A DNA stretch of 64,000 nt from the NCBI GenBank assembly GCA_026936325.1, contig JAPTHN010000100.1, positions 535,501 to 599,500 on the forward strand. The letters run 5' to 3'. Below the pieces are notes generated by a model that had not been told where the DNA came from, did no database searches, and saw only the letters and a list, made by a program, of their open reading frames with translations. The translations under genes were made by a program, and so were the position numbers. Source of the DNA: Platynereis dumerilii (taxonomy: Eukaryota; Annelida; Polychaeta; Phyllodocida; Nereididae). Shown piece after piece: positions 37,311 to 48,429 of the stretch (within the stretch, counting starts at the first letter, position 1; each line of letters opens with the position of its first letter).

Positions 37311-39269
37311 AACTGGGTTAACTAGCAACTGGCCAAGTGAAGGTTTACCAGTTTGTTCTGATTGAAACTTATTGCTGCCTTAGTCATTACATTATTTGTT
37401 GGGCTGTGGTAAATCTACAGATGGGTTGTTTCACAGCGTGCTAGTAAGTGATGAAATGATAGGAAGATAGACATATATGTTGATTGATAATCACATTTTA
37501 ATGAAATCATTTTGTAAAGTTTTATATTCATTACTTGCAACTTGTCAAGGCCTAACCAATGCAACTGCCAAAATGATGACCTCCGAAACAAGCCGATGGC
37601 ATCTATAGATCAAATGTACTTTTGCACGATAAAGATAGAAGTATCGGTTTTTGACTTGAATTTAGACGCCTGATTAACGTGGAAAATGCACCAAGAAACA
37701 ATTTGCTCGACCAGGAGTCTGGAAATTTGACGAGATCATCAAGAGATGGCGTGATCTGTGACTGTCCTTTGTTATTGTTTTTTAGGGCAATTGGTTATTT
37801 GTAGCCATCGCTGAGGACAACTGTTTCACTCTTGATTAGTTGCACTGATTTAGTGCGTCCTGCTGCCACTAATTCTGTGGCAGTTTATCGCCTGGAGAAG
37901 TCAGTTGCCAGTGTGTTGACTGGAAGTTGGCTGATTGTTTTTCTAGCAGACTCAAACTGTTACTTCTTACTTGGACACTTGGCTCATTTTATGTCATTTT
38001 ATTTCAGATATCCATGGCTTAGTTCATTTCTCTAATGACTGGAAATTTTAGACAAGAATTCACTTATAAAGTGTATAGGCCTAAATTTAGATACTTACCC
38101 ATTACATTGTACGTTACTCTGAAAAAAAAAAGGCTGTCAAGGACACTTTGTAGTCATCAATATTATGCAGTGTGTAATGCACACAGCTCCAAATTAAACC
38201 TTATTGACATTGCAATACAGGTTTCATCTGACTGGATGAGAATCTATGTACCAGCTACTTCAGGAAGTGCAAAAGAAAATATTTTTATGAAATTGTGGAA
38301 AGATATAAAGGAAGTTTTACCCAATATTAATCTGACAACAAAAACACGGTTTCGTTCACGTCTATTCCAACTGAATTGTAGAAATAGACATTTACAGGAG
38401 TCAGCCAGGGGCCAGCACTGTATATAGGTAATTTTGTCTCTTGAATTGTGTAAGGGTCTGCTGTAGGAAGTTGTTCTTCATTTATGTTAGAAGAGATATT
38501 GATCAGGGATTTAGGGGGCTACTGGCTGCCAGAGTCATTCAAAAGAGTCACCCAAGGGACAGCACTGTAGCTAGGTCTTTTCATGGTGTCACCGAAGTGT
38601 AAATTAAGGTGCTCGATCCATCTCCTTATGTAGAAGCTGTGAAGCTGGTGCTGAAAGCAACAGGGAAAACCTGCTTCTATGCAGTGTTGAAATGGAAGTT
38701 TGTAATGGTTGGGTCTTAGAGAGGTCCAAAATTCTTCTTGGAATACAATGTATAGTACCCAGGGGACAGTCTGCTGGTGTTTGGAGAACAAGAAAGTGTT
38801 TAAATGTAAAATGCAAGGAAGACATGTGTTACTTTTGTTGTTTCTGACTGCATGTATTCAATAAATCAAACAAAAAGATTTAGACTGACATAAGTCTGAT
38901 AAATGAAACTATGAAGTTTCCTTGCGACAAAACTGGCAATAAGCAGGTGCACAGGCTTGGATCCAACGTTGCCGTAAAATTACTCTGCCAGCTACCAATT
39001 CTGCCTTACCCTACTTTTCATGCAGCAACAGACTTTCATCTGTCAAGCTATTCATACAGACAGTTCCATTCATTCAAATAGTGTATGCCATTTTCCTATA
39101 ACACCTGGGTGCATCTTTTGGTGTGCTGCATGCATGATATTTTCTTCCTGACGAGGCTGACATCTCTTTGTGGCATTTTTCTTTCTGTCAGTTTATCCCA
39201 CCAAACTCTGTTTTTCAGTTCTACTTTATTATGTCATTTTTCTAAGTGTTATTAATTTTTTTGTCTCTG

Positions 39270-40280
39270 ACATTATTTTGCTTTATTGCATCTTCTGATA
39301 CTGATCTTAAAAGTAATTAGTATGAAAGTGATTGTCCCAATTCAAAAGCCCTCCCACAAAAGTATCATGATATTAAACAGTGCCGCCAATGTGATTCTGA
39401 TGTCAAATTGGATAATAACTGCCTACCTTCCATATGTGTGATTGTCTATTGTCTCTCTTGGGATCCTAATCATTCTTTTGTGTTTTTCCTGGGATGTCAT
39501 AATGATGTCACAGGCCGATTAAATTCTTGTGTGCTTCCCTGCATGCCATGATGAAGAAAGACATGGTATGAGAACAATTCTTTTAAATTATTTGACACTG
39601 TCTCTGTTCATATCGTGTCTCTGTTCTGCAAGGAGTGATGTGGCATTGTTATTTTTTTGACATGTTGAATTTTGTAGGCTTTCTCTTGGTATGTTGTGTG
39701 GTCGCCCCATAATGTGAGGGCTTCAGTCTCAGAAATAAGTGTTATTTGCTTTCTCTTACAACATTTTGTTTTATTGTATCTTCTGATACTGATCTTGAAA
39801 GTAGTAGTATGAATGTGCTCGTCCTGATTCAAAAGCCCTTCCACAAATGTATCATGATATTAAACAGTGCAAGAGTACTGCCAATGTGATTGTGATGTCG
39901 AATTGGAATATGACAAGTTGACAACTTACCTTCCATATGTGTGATTGTCTATTGTCTCTCTTGGGATCTCTTGTTGCAATCCTTTTTGTTCTTATATGTA
40001 TTCTCTGTGATGTCATAATGATGTCATAAGTCAATCAAATTCTTGTGTGCTTCCCTGTATGCCATGATGAAGAAAAGACATGGTATGAGAACAATTCTTT
40101 GAAAGTATCTGACATTGTCTCTGTTCGTATCATGTCTCTGTTCTGTAAGGAGTGATGTAGCATTGTTGTTATTTTGACATGTTGGATTTTGTAAGCTTTC
40201 TCTTGTCAGCTGTAATTCATTGAATTATTTTGTTCTGCAGAGACACAAGAGAATTTGAGCATAATGATTAAAGTTGTCTT
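39270..40280 (+). repeat. local ~490-bp tandem duplication in E3
   Basis: ATCTTCTGATACTGATCTT occurs at 39291 and 39780, TATCATGATATTAAACAGTG at 39362 and 39850, and GTGATTGTCTATTGTCTCTC at 39439 and 39940. Each pair is about 490-500 bp apart in the same orientation. The second copy continues into the sequence that E1 has at 30290-30690, so the first is the extra one. Confidence 0.88.
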
Positions 40281-42087
40281 TTTGTGATACATACCCTGCG
40301 GCGACGTCCAATGGAAATGACTAAGACAAACAGACTTATTGCAGCTATAAAAAGGTCTCACTGTTGCCTTAATGCCAATTGCTACAAGAATTATACTTCA
40401 TGTGTACACTGCTTCCCAAAATTTAGGAAATTGAGTTTTTATGCCTTTGCATTAGTGATACCTTTGATTCTGATTTAATTATAATCCATCCATGCAAAAC
40501 AATTTTTTGAAAGAAGATTGACACTACAAGTAATTTAATGGTGAAACAATTCAGTGTTTTCAATCTTTTGGCTGACAAAAGTGGTATGTTGTGTTCTCGA
40601 CTCATAATGTGAGGGCTTCAGTCTCAGAAATTCTGAACATGTCTCAAAATGATGTTATATATGAACAGTGCAAACAAACAGAAGACAGGAAAGATACAAA
40701 GTATCTATGTAGCATCAGGGAACGTCTACAGAAGAGAGAAGTTCTGAATTTGTCCATGTATGCAATGCTATGCATGTCTGGGGAGGTCACTATCTGATTT
40801 ATAGGTCCAAGGGGGACATTATCAGACATGGGAAACACTTTTAGCAAGCCTGGGTCGTGATGCTGCCAAAGATAGTGCTAAACTGTGTCACTAGAGAGCT
40901 AGAAACTATAACAGAAGGCTGCTGAGCCAAGATCATCTGGTAATTCCACGATAGATGCTATGTTAACTCAGAACCATGTCTTCTGGGCCGCATGTTAAAA
41001 TGGATGGGCTATTTTCCTCATCAATAGTTGCAGCAATGAGATATTGGCCATAACTGACAGAGGCATTTCTCTGTTGTTGCAATAAAGAAGCACTGAACCA
41101 GCGGAGCAGTTCTGATGTTAAAGAGGCTAGTAGTTAATGTCAAAAAGTTTTTGGAGCTTTCAGACAGATGTTGGTAGTCAAGAGCATTACCTTGTTTGTT
41201 TCCATTTATTTTAATTTTCATTACTATCCTCTTCCCATCTTCCTGCTTTTCTTCACTATTGTCTCCAAATTGGTTTTGTCATATTATAATTTTTGCCTCC
41301 AATATAGGTTTTTTCAATCTACACACTCCTTGCTATTTCTGAACCTAATGATAGAGGATTCTACTTGGATTCGGTTACCAGCTTTTGTCCAGAAATTGAT
41401 TTGACTGAAATAGATGTGAGATTGTATCCATCCGTCTTCTACTTTGCTGCTTCTTATTCTTTCTTCTTTGCTCCTATCCTTACTATTGTCTCCTTCTTCC
41501 TCTTTAAGATATAAGCAACGTCCCTGTTGAGCCAAATCCCTCGAGAGTTTTCAAGATACCATCAACAGCATCTGGAATTTCTCATGAACTTTTCGGAAAC
41601 TCCTAGGGAATTAAGTTGAGCAAAAAACCTGATCCCAAAATCTGAAGCTGCTTGCTTGCTTTCAGAGAATGCAGGAAAGACACGCCGTACAATTTAGAAA
41701 CTAACCGTTCCAGAAACCATATACAGACTTATATTGTAATGATATAATGACGTAGTATTATGCTATTCAGTCATAGAGATGGTATATGTAATGGCAAGAC
41801 CATTCAGGCCTTGTATATTGACTGCCATTTTTGGTGATGAAGGCAAAATATACTCTATATAGATATCGTTTGTTTCTGATAATCATATGAAATACATTTT
41901 TTGATAATATATTGCGGTATTTGGTGTGATAAAACTTTGCTGTAGGGAAATTTAGATGCTATCTTTAATAGCAAAACATTTGCCCATATCTTGACTGCCA
42001 GTTTTTGGTATCATCTGTTTGACATACCTTCGGCATCTAGTTTCATTTTCGTCGTGGAAATGATATTATCCTGGTCTTGTGAATAAT

Positions 42088-43067
42088 AGCGGGGCAGGTA
42101 TGTAAAAAAATAGTGCATTTATACATAGAAGCATGAAACTTGGCGCACACTTGAAAAACATATATACAAACATATTTGGATAGGGAGCCACTTCAGATTT
42201 AGCTTAGGTGGCTACCGGCAGCCATTTTCCAAAATGGCGGTCAATTCTTCAACTTTGCTGCTTTCTGTGTATTTTCTACGAATAGAATACATGTAAATAT
42301 TGTTTTTTATTGCTTGTCTAAGTATTCCATACATTACTATAACATTTTTTGATAGCCTTGGTCTATTTTCAGGTTTGTTGGAATCATTTTTGTTAGAAAT
42401 ATTGATTCAAACACTGGATTTCGCGGTTACGGATGGTTGCACCAATTCTCTATGAATCTCAAAATAAATTAAATATTTTAATTCCTTGTAAGAAGAGCTT
42501 TCAAATGAATGGTCGCATCAATGGGTTTCATAAACTTGGTGCGAAAATGGAAAAAATGAAAATAAAATGATTTTTGAAGATTTTGTTGTTTCTTTAATTT
42601 TGACAAAAAATTCACCAAAACTATAGATGCGACCATTCATTTGAAAGCTCTTCTTACAAGGAATTCAAATATGTTGTCAGTTTTAAAATTAAATGAGATT
42701 TCATGAAACTATGGGAAACTGCGAAAATGATACATTTTCTTCAACAGTTCTAACAAAATGGACCTGACTACCCTAAAATTCGTCAGTTCAATCCAGAAAT
42801 CAATTGATAATGTTCTTTAGATCTGTAGAAGGATTAATGAGCACTGTTTCGATACTTTAATAATGTAAGCACTTCACAGAAAGCAGGAAAAGGATAGAAT
42901 TTAGCCGCCATTTTGGAAAATGGCTGCCGTGGGTCAACCAGGTCAAATCTGAAGTGGCTCCCTATCTAAATATTTTCTTTAAGACGTTTTTGAAATGTGT
43001 GGAAAGTTTCATGCTTCTATGTATAAATGCACTATTACTCCCCTATTCATGACAAATCTGCCCCGCT
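42088..43067. mobile_element. foldback element, 5-bp target duplication
   Basis: A 980-bp insertion in E3, inverted over nearly its whole length. Ends AGCGGGGCAG / CTGCCCCGCT. Further in, the TAGTGCATTTATACATAGAA stretch, GGGAGCCACTTCAGATTT, CCATTTTCCAAAATGGCGG and, near the centre, TTCCTTGTAAGAAGAGCTTT each reappear reverse-complemented in mirror order. The centre lies near 42570. ATAAT flanks both ends (42083-42087, 43068-43072), and E2 carries one copy of the site (ATAGT) in an uninterrupted context. No protein is encoded. Superfamily not assigned. Confidence 0.88.
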
Positions 43068-43559
43068 ATAATTGGATAAATATTGTTGTTCTCATTCAGT
43101 CGTTCATATAATATTGTGAATAATGACGGGCTATTTGTTTACTTCATCAAGATCATTAGTCTGCTATCATTTCTTGGCTGCTTTCTTTATCTTAATCTGC
43201 CAATTTCTAACAATACTTGGCTGTCTGTGCAACTACATGTATCCTTTAATTCACTGCATCTATTGATATGTTATCTTACAATCTATTTTTACTTATTTAT
43301 TGTAGTAACCAAACAAATGAAATCAATTCAAACTTGTCATATTCATGCACATCTAAAAAGACAATTGTAAACCTCACATCTAAAATCTGTTTCTACAGAC
43401 TTTGCTTTGACTTCTGTTGTGCTGGTGTACCTGGATCAGCCGGGGCAGCTCAACTTCCATCTTTGTGGAGGGAGCTGCACTTTTTGTTTGGTGATCGCCG
43501 TATGATGATGAGATGAGAAGACTAGGAGTCTGGAACGTACCCTATTTATTCATGGATGC

Positions 43560-43720
43560 CTAGGGTCTTTCAGTTGCCCAAGCGAAGAATTCTGGATACA
43601 ACCCGCCACCATTTAATGTCCAATGGCCTCAGACTGAAGTGAGTTCCCGGGGTGAGATTTGAACCCACGCCCTGAGAGCCAGTGGACAAGCATTCTTAAC
43701 CATTATGCCACGGGGGAATG
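43560..43720 (-). mobile_element. tRNA-derived SINE (family 3), minus strand
   Basis: Read on the minus strand, CCCGTGGCATAATGGTTAAG (A-box region, about 43712) is followed by the B-box-like GGGTTCAAATCTCACCCC (43654-43665 region), with tRNA-like spacing. Downstream TCTGAGGCCATTGGACATTA then AATGGTGGCGGG recalls, weakly, the central domain of family 2. The 3' end is uncertain and may reach 43500. The acceptor stem does not pair well, so I treat it as a SINE, not a gene. Confidence 0.65.
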
Positions 43721-46479
43721 ACGTAACATGGAGTACTGGGTAGCAATTACTATTTTCCAGAACAGTATCTTGTTGTGAGGTCCTTTCGGACCGTAAGAGA
43801 TGCCCTTGCCATCACTCCATTGGGTTTTGTCTTTAGGCCGTTCCTAGGACCTTGCATAGGGCACATGCATGAGGGGAATTTCAATAACCAAAAAGGTCCA
43901 GTCCGAAAAAGGGCGTCATCTGCCCAATGTAGGGTGAGTCTACTACGGAAAGGCAGCCACTGACCATCCCCCATAAATAATGGCCTCTCGGGTAAAAATT
44001 TCCCCTGATATCGATTTTCCCCGACATTGGGTTCCTTATCTCTTCACAAGGGATCTCTTCACACTATTGTGGTGAACTGGGTTAACTAGCAACTGGCTGA
44101 GTAGGTGGTTTTCTTGTTGGGTTTGATTGAAACTGATTGCCCCAGTAATCATTACATTATGTGTGGGGCTGTGGTGAATCTACAGATTGGTTTGCCAAAA
44201 CATGCTTGCAAGTTAGATAGAATGATTGGAAGATATATGTAGATTTATGATGATGTTTTTATGAAACCATTTTGTGTATACTTATCATTTTATATTCATT
44301 TCTTGCGACTTGTCAAGGCCTAGGCTAACCAATGCAACTGCCAAAATGATGACCTCAGAAACAGTCTGATGGCATTTGTAGATCAACTGTACTTTTGGAC
44401 AATAAAGATAGAACTATCAGTTTGTGACTTGAATTTAGATGCTAGATTAACACGAAAAGTGCACCTAGAAACAATTTTCTGATCTCTGGAGGCCAGAAAT
44501 TTGATAAGACCATCAGGATTGTGCCTGGCTGAGCTGTTCTGTTTGTGACTGTCCTTTGTTATTGCTTTTGAGGGCAATTGGTAATTTGTAGCCATCACTG
44601 CGCACTACTGTTTCACTCTTGATTGGTTGCACTGATTTAGTGGGTCCGGTTGCTACTAATTCCAGCCCTGTCTTAGTTTATTGCTTGGTGAACTCATCTA
44701 GTTGTAGCTGCTTTTTTTGTTACTGTAGAAGCTGATTGTCAGTGTTTCAAAATTTCTCAGGATTTCGTGTTTTTATTCCATAGATAGTTGGGATCTTCCA
44801 AATAAAACCGATATTAGACTTTGTTTTGAATCACAAGGCTGAATTCCTGTTTTCATGAGAGGCTACTTAAATCATTGAGTTTGACAAAGGTCTACAGCTT
44901 TACCAAAGGATTCTTAACACATCATTCGATGATATTTTAATGGGTCATATGTAGACTAAAAAGATTCATTGAGGCGCATCCATGTGATCTGCAAAACGGA
45001 CCAGCTTTGCATTTCCAGTTGCGGAACACCAAGTTTTATTTCTATGAATTTGTGAATTTCTTCAAATTGATGTCTTATGATGCAAATTCACGATAAACAG
45101 CAACCTACTCAATATTGTCGAAGCGTTTAGAAACTGTGAACCTAGAAACCTACTTCTGCAAGTAGGAAGAAAACGCCACGCAGTAAGTCTTGTAAGCAAC
45201 TGCTATAGCAAGTTGTTCTTCATTTATATTAGAAGAGATATTGATCAGGGATTTAGGGGGCTACTGGCTGCCAGAGTCATTCAAAGGAGTCACCCAAGGG
45301 ACAGCACTGTAGCTAGGTCTTTTCGAGGTGTCACCAGAGTGTAAATTAAGGTGCTCAATCCATCTCCTTATGTGGAAGCTGTGAAGCTGGCAAGGAACCA
45401 ACAGGGGAAACTTAGGTCTATGCAATGTGGTAATGGAGGCTTGGAGTTGAGTTTTAGAGAGTAGACAAGTTTCTAAAAGTCTGTTTGGAATATTTGGTAC
45501 ACAGGGGACCTTCCGTTCAGAGAAAATGGAAATTTTCAAACTGAGAGTTTAGAAGATTTTTTTTTCATTTGTTGATACTCGAATAAATCAAACATGATGA
45601 TTTTGAGACTGGCTCGAAATTTCCAGAAAATTGAGATTTTGAAAATTCACTGCGGACAAGTTGATACACTTTGTGATCCATTGTAATGTAAGTTTAGTAT
45701 TGAGAGGCAAAATCTGCTATCTGACATAATCTTCACAAGAGTCACCCACACCTTTAATACCGGTTGCATTTGCCATACATGTACTTCTCAAGCCTGGCTC
45801 AACGGTATATTGCTGACCCATGTTGTGTACTTTGGGAGTGGGTTTGATTCTTGGCTTAAGCAGTGCGCTGCCAAACCAATTTTTCGCAATGCCACAAATT
45901 CATGTGGTCTGATACTTTAGTCCCTGTCCCGTCAATGTATTGTGTCAGTCTGTGCAAAATTTAATACAATGCAGATATTTAACAGTTCCATTTACCCCTG
46001 AACTTTGTTGTATCTTCCAGCATTCATCAATTATACCTTTATAGGCCTACTTTACTGTGCACATTTTCTTGAAACGATTTGTACTTGAAGACTTACAAAA
46101 CACATTTAGTAGAGTCTTCGGTTCAATAATAGTGTTTCTAGCTTTGTGGTTTTTGTCGGTTTTTGTATACGCTGCCAGACTACTGAGGTATATTGATCAA
46201 AGTATTAAGATAAAAGAATTGTAAGAAAAAATACTCTTTGGGAGCAAGGCATTTTAAAACATTACGACTTATACAGATCTACTTGTCTAGACAAATCAAT
46301 ATTTGTATACTGTAGAGCAGTAGCAATAGTACCCAGCATTAATATAAGTTTTATTATCGCGAAAGGTCTCTGGCGTGTTGCATAGTAAGTGTGATGTACC
46401 TCTATAGCATATATATTTGTTGCGGTTACTTTTATAGCTTCAAACAGAACAGAAGTGCAAAACTACACGCAGAAATACA

Positions 46480-46800
46480 AGCCCAAGTTGGAACTGACAT
46501 TCTGTGTGCCTTTTATGTCTTTTTTTCTGTTTGCTTGTTGTCTTCTTTGGACAGTGAATGGCAGCCTTTTTCTCCTGTTCTTCATTCAGCAACAGACTAT
46601 TCATTCAATGCCTATTCATCCAGACAGGTCTATTCACCCAGACAGTATGTGCCATTTTCCAACAGCACCTGGGTGCATCTTTTGGTCCTGTGTGTTCAAT
46701 ATATTCTCATCCTTACAAGGCTGACATTTCTTTATGTGTCATTTTCTTGTGTCATTTCCTTGTGTCATTTCTTTCTCTATATTCTGTTTGGTCTTTCTGT
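46480..46800 (+). repeat. fragment of a fourth E copy (E4)
   Basis: TTCAGCAACAGACTATTCAT to TGTCATTTCTTTCT matches 39020-39200 of E3, including CATTTTCC-ACA-CACCTGGGTGCATCTTTTGG. Homology fades into pyrimidine-rich DNA after about 46830. A 231-codon frame (46391-47086) spans this, rich in Phe, Ser, Leu and Ile, and is not open in E3; I regard it as a by-product of T-rich sequence. Confidence 0.75.
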
Positions 46801-47159
46801 CCATTTTTTGGCATCTTGTCTATTCTTTTTGTCATTTCTTTCCCTCATAAAAGTCTTTCTTCGTATTTGTAGCTGTATCAATCTTTCTTTTTTCATATTT
46901 CATTCTATTGCAGTAAGTCTCAGCAACCAATCTATCACTTTGAAAAAAATCACCAATACCAGACATGCTCAGTATAACCTCTTTGCACTTATACCTTGCC
47001 TCTCTGTTTCAAATCATTTTCTGTTTTCTCTGTATTCTTCTTCATTCTCACTTCCAAAGTTTCATCTTTTCATCCACTATCTATAATAATCTGTGCCTTC
47101 TCTTTTCCCCAACTTCCTTTCCTTTCTTCTCATTTTCTTCTTATTGCCACATTCTTCTT

Positions 47160-47600
47160 TTCTCCTTCTTTTTCCCTCTTCCTTGTTCTGACTTCTTTCT
47201 TTTCTCCTCTTTCTTTTCTCCTCTCTCTTTTCTCCTCTCTCTTTCCTCCTCTTTCTTTTCTCCTCCCTCCTTTCTCCTCCCTCTTCTTTCCTCCTCCTCT
47301 CTTCCTTCGTTCTTCTCCCCCTTCTTCTCTCCTCTCCTTCTTCTCTCCTCCTCTCCTTCTATCCTTCTTCTTTTCACCTCCTTCTTCTCTCCTCTTTCTT
47401 CTCACCTCTTTCTTCTCTCCTCCTTCTTTCCTCCTTCTACTCTCCTCCTTCTACTCTCCTCCTTATTCTCTCCTCCTTATTCTCTCCTCATCTCCTTCCT
47501 CTATGCCTTTTCTATTCCATCTCTCTGACTTCTTCTTCCTCTCCTCTACTCCTTCTTTCTTCTTCTTCTCTCTTCTCCTTCTCCAGCTGCTTTTCTCTTT
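47160..47600 (+). repeat. ~440-bp polypyrimidine tract
   Basis: Almost pure C/T on the plus strand, built from TCCTCC, TTCTTTTCTCC and TCCTTCTTCTC variants. The long Ser/Phe/Leu (plus) and Arg/Glu/Lys (minus) frames here are products of the tract. Homopurine-homopyrimidine tracts of this size can adopt triplex (H-DNA) structure; that is known of the sequence class and not shown for this copy. Confidence 0.92.
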
Positions 47601-48267
47601 CTTCAGTCATTCTCTTTTATTGTAAGCATAATGCCATTACGCTTTTCTTCTTTCTTTTCAAATTTTTTAAAGCACAGTCTTACCAATCGGTCACTTGGGT
47701 CTATTCTTCATATTTTCTAATATTCTTTTACTCCACTTTTCTTCTGAACATTGTCTTTCTCAATAAACGACTAGGACAATATTTCCTACTTTTTGTCATC
47801 TTCATTCTATATCCTATACATATTTTTGTATGGGTAGCAATAAATGGCATATGATTCAGAATAAATGGAAATGTCTGCCAAGACTATTTTTGTACCCAGT
47901 TACTGATGTTGTCTGAGTTTTCCAAAAGAAATTATTTCCCTAGTGGCCAGTTCGTTATAGAGATAATACCTCATTTCTTTCTCAATAGGGGATATTTTAA
48001 ATGAAATGTCAAGGACAGACATCAGTCATTTGAGGGAGTGAAGTTGGTTCTACGCTGTAATAACGTGTTGGAAGGTCGTTGTAATAACACATTTGAAGGT
48101 CGCTGTCCTTGTAAAATAAAAGATCTTAGACTTGACTTGACTTGAAATTGGTAGATTTTCTACCAGGCTTTCTGTGACGAACCAATATGTTTTTGTTGTT
48201 TTGCTTTTAAGGCTTTGTCAACCTGATTTGATAAGTTACTGTACCTAAAATATTCTTATTTCTGCAG

Positions 48268-48420
48268 GGAGGGTAGTTATCTCAGTAGTCACAGTGCTCT
48301 GACTTCCATTTGCAGACTGCTGGGTTTCAGCTGTAGCTGTGTCACCTCAATCGATGTTAGGTAGCAATTTCAATCATCCCTCATTGCTGTGTCCTATTGC
48401 TTTCCTAGTCAGCTACCAAA
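48268..48420 (+). mobile_element. degenerate family-1 SINE
   Basis: GTTATCTCAGTAGTCACAGTG..GCTGGGTTTCAGCT sits where the family-1 head (A box, then GCTGGGTCAAGGGTTCGAATC type) should be, followed by ..GTGTCACCTCAATCGATGTTAGG.. and CAATTTCAATCATCCCTCAT as in other copies. Both boxes are worn, so this is an old copy. Confidence 0.55.
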
Positions 48421-48429
48421 ATATGTTAG

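Larger units (their letters stand above)
34410..38800 (+). repeat. segmental duplication copy E2
   Basis: Second E copy with the same marker order: 34480 (TGAGGGCTTCAGCCTTAGAT), 35100-35150 (pyrimidine stretch), 36180, 37760-37880 and the end module at 38490-38780. It contains the element at 35172-35938, a GC-richer 300-bp block at 37010-37310 shared with E3, and the intact counterpart (ATAGT at 36717-36721) of the site occupied by an element in E3. Confidence 0.88.
39000..45535 (+). repeat. segmental duplication copy E3
   Basis: Third and longest E copy. Marker blocks: 40610 (GTGAGGGCTTCAGTCTCAGA), 41450-41510 (pyrimidine stretch), 41550, 43785-44085 (GC-richer block), 44540-44660 and the end module 45208-45510. 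Its extra length comes from a local tandem duplication at 39270-40280, the foldback element at 42088-43067 and a minus-strand SINE near 43560-43720. Confidence 0.87.

Noticed and set aside
45261-45539. Minus-strand frame with a C-terminal part similar to 38519-38791
   Set aside because: Similarity follows from block duplication. Most differences between the copies change the residue and the E1 copy loses the frame, so there is no sign of purifying selection.
46391-47625. Overlapping frames of 187-231 codons
   Set aside because: Ser/Phe/Leu-rich translations of T-rich and polypyrimidine DNA in several frames at once; not kept in the E3 counterpart.
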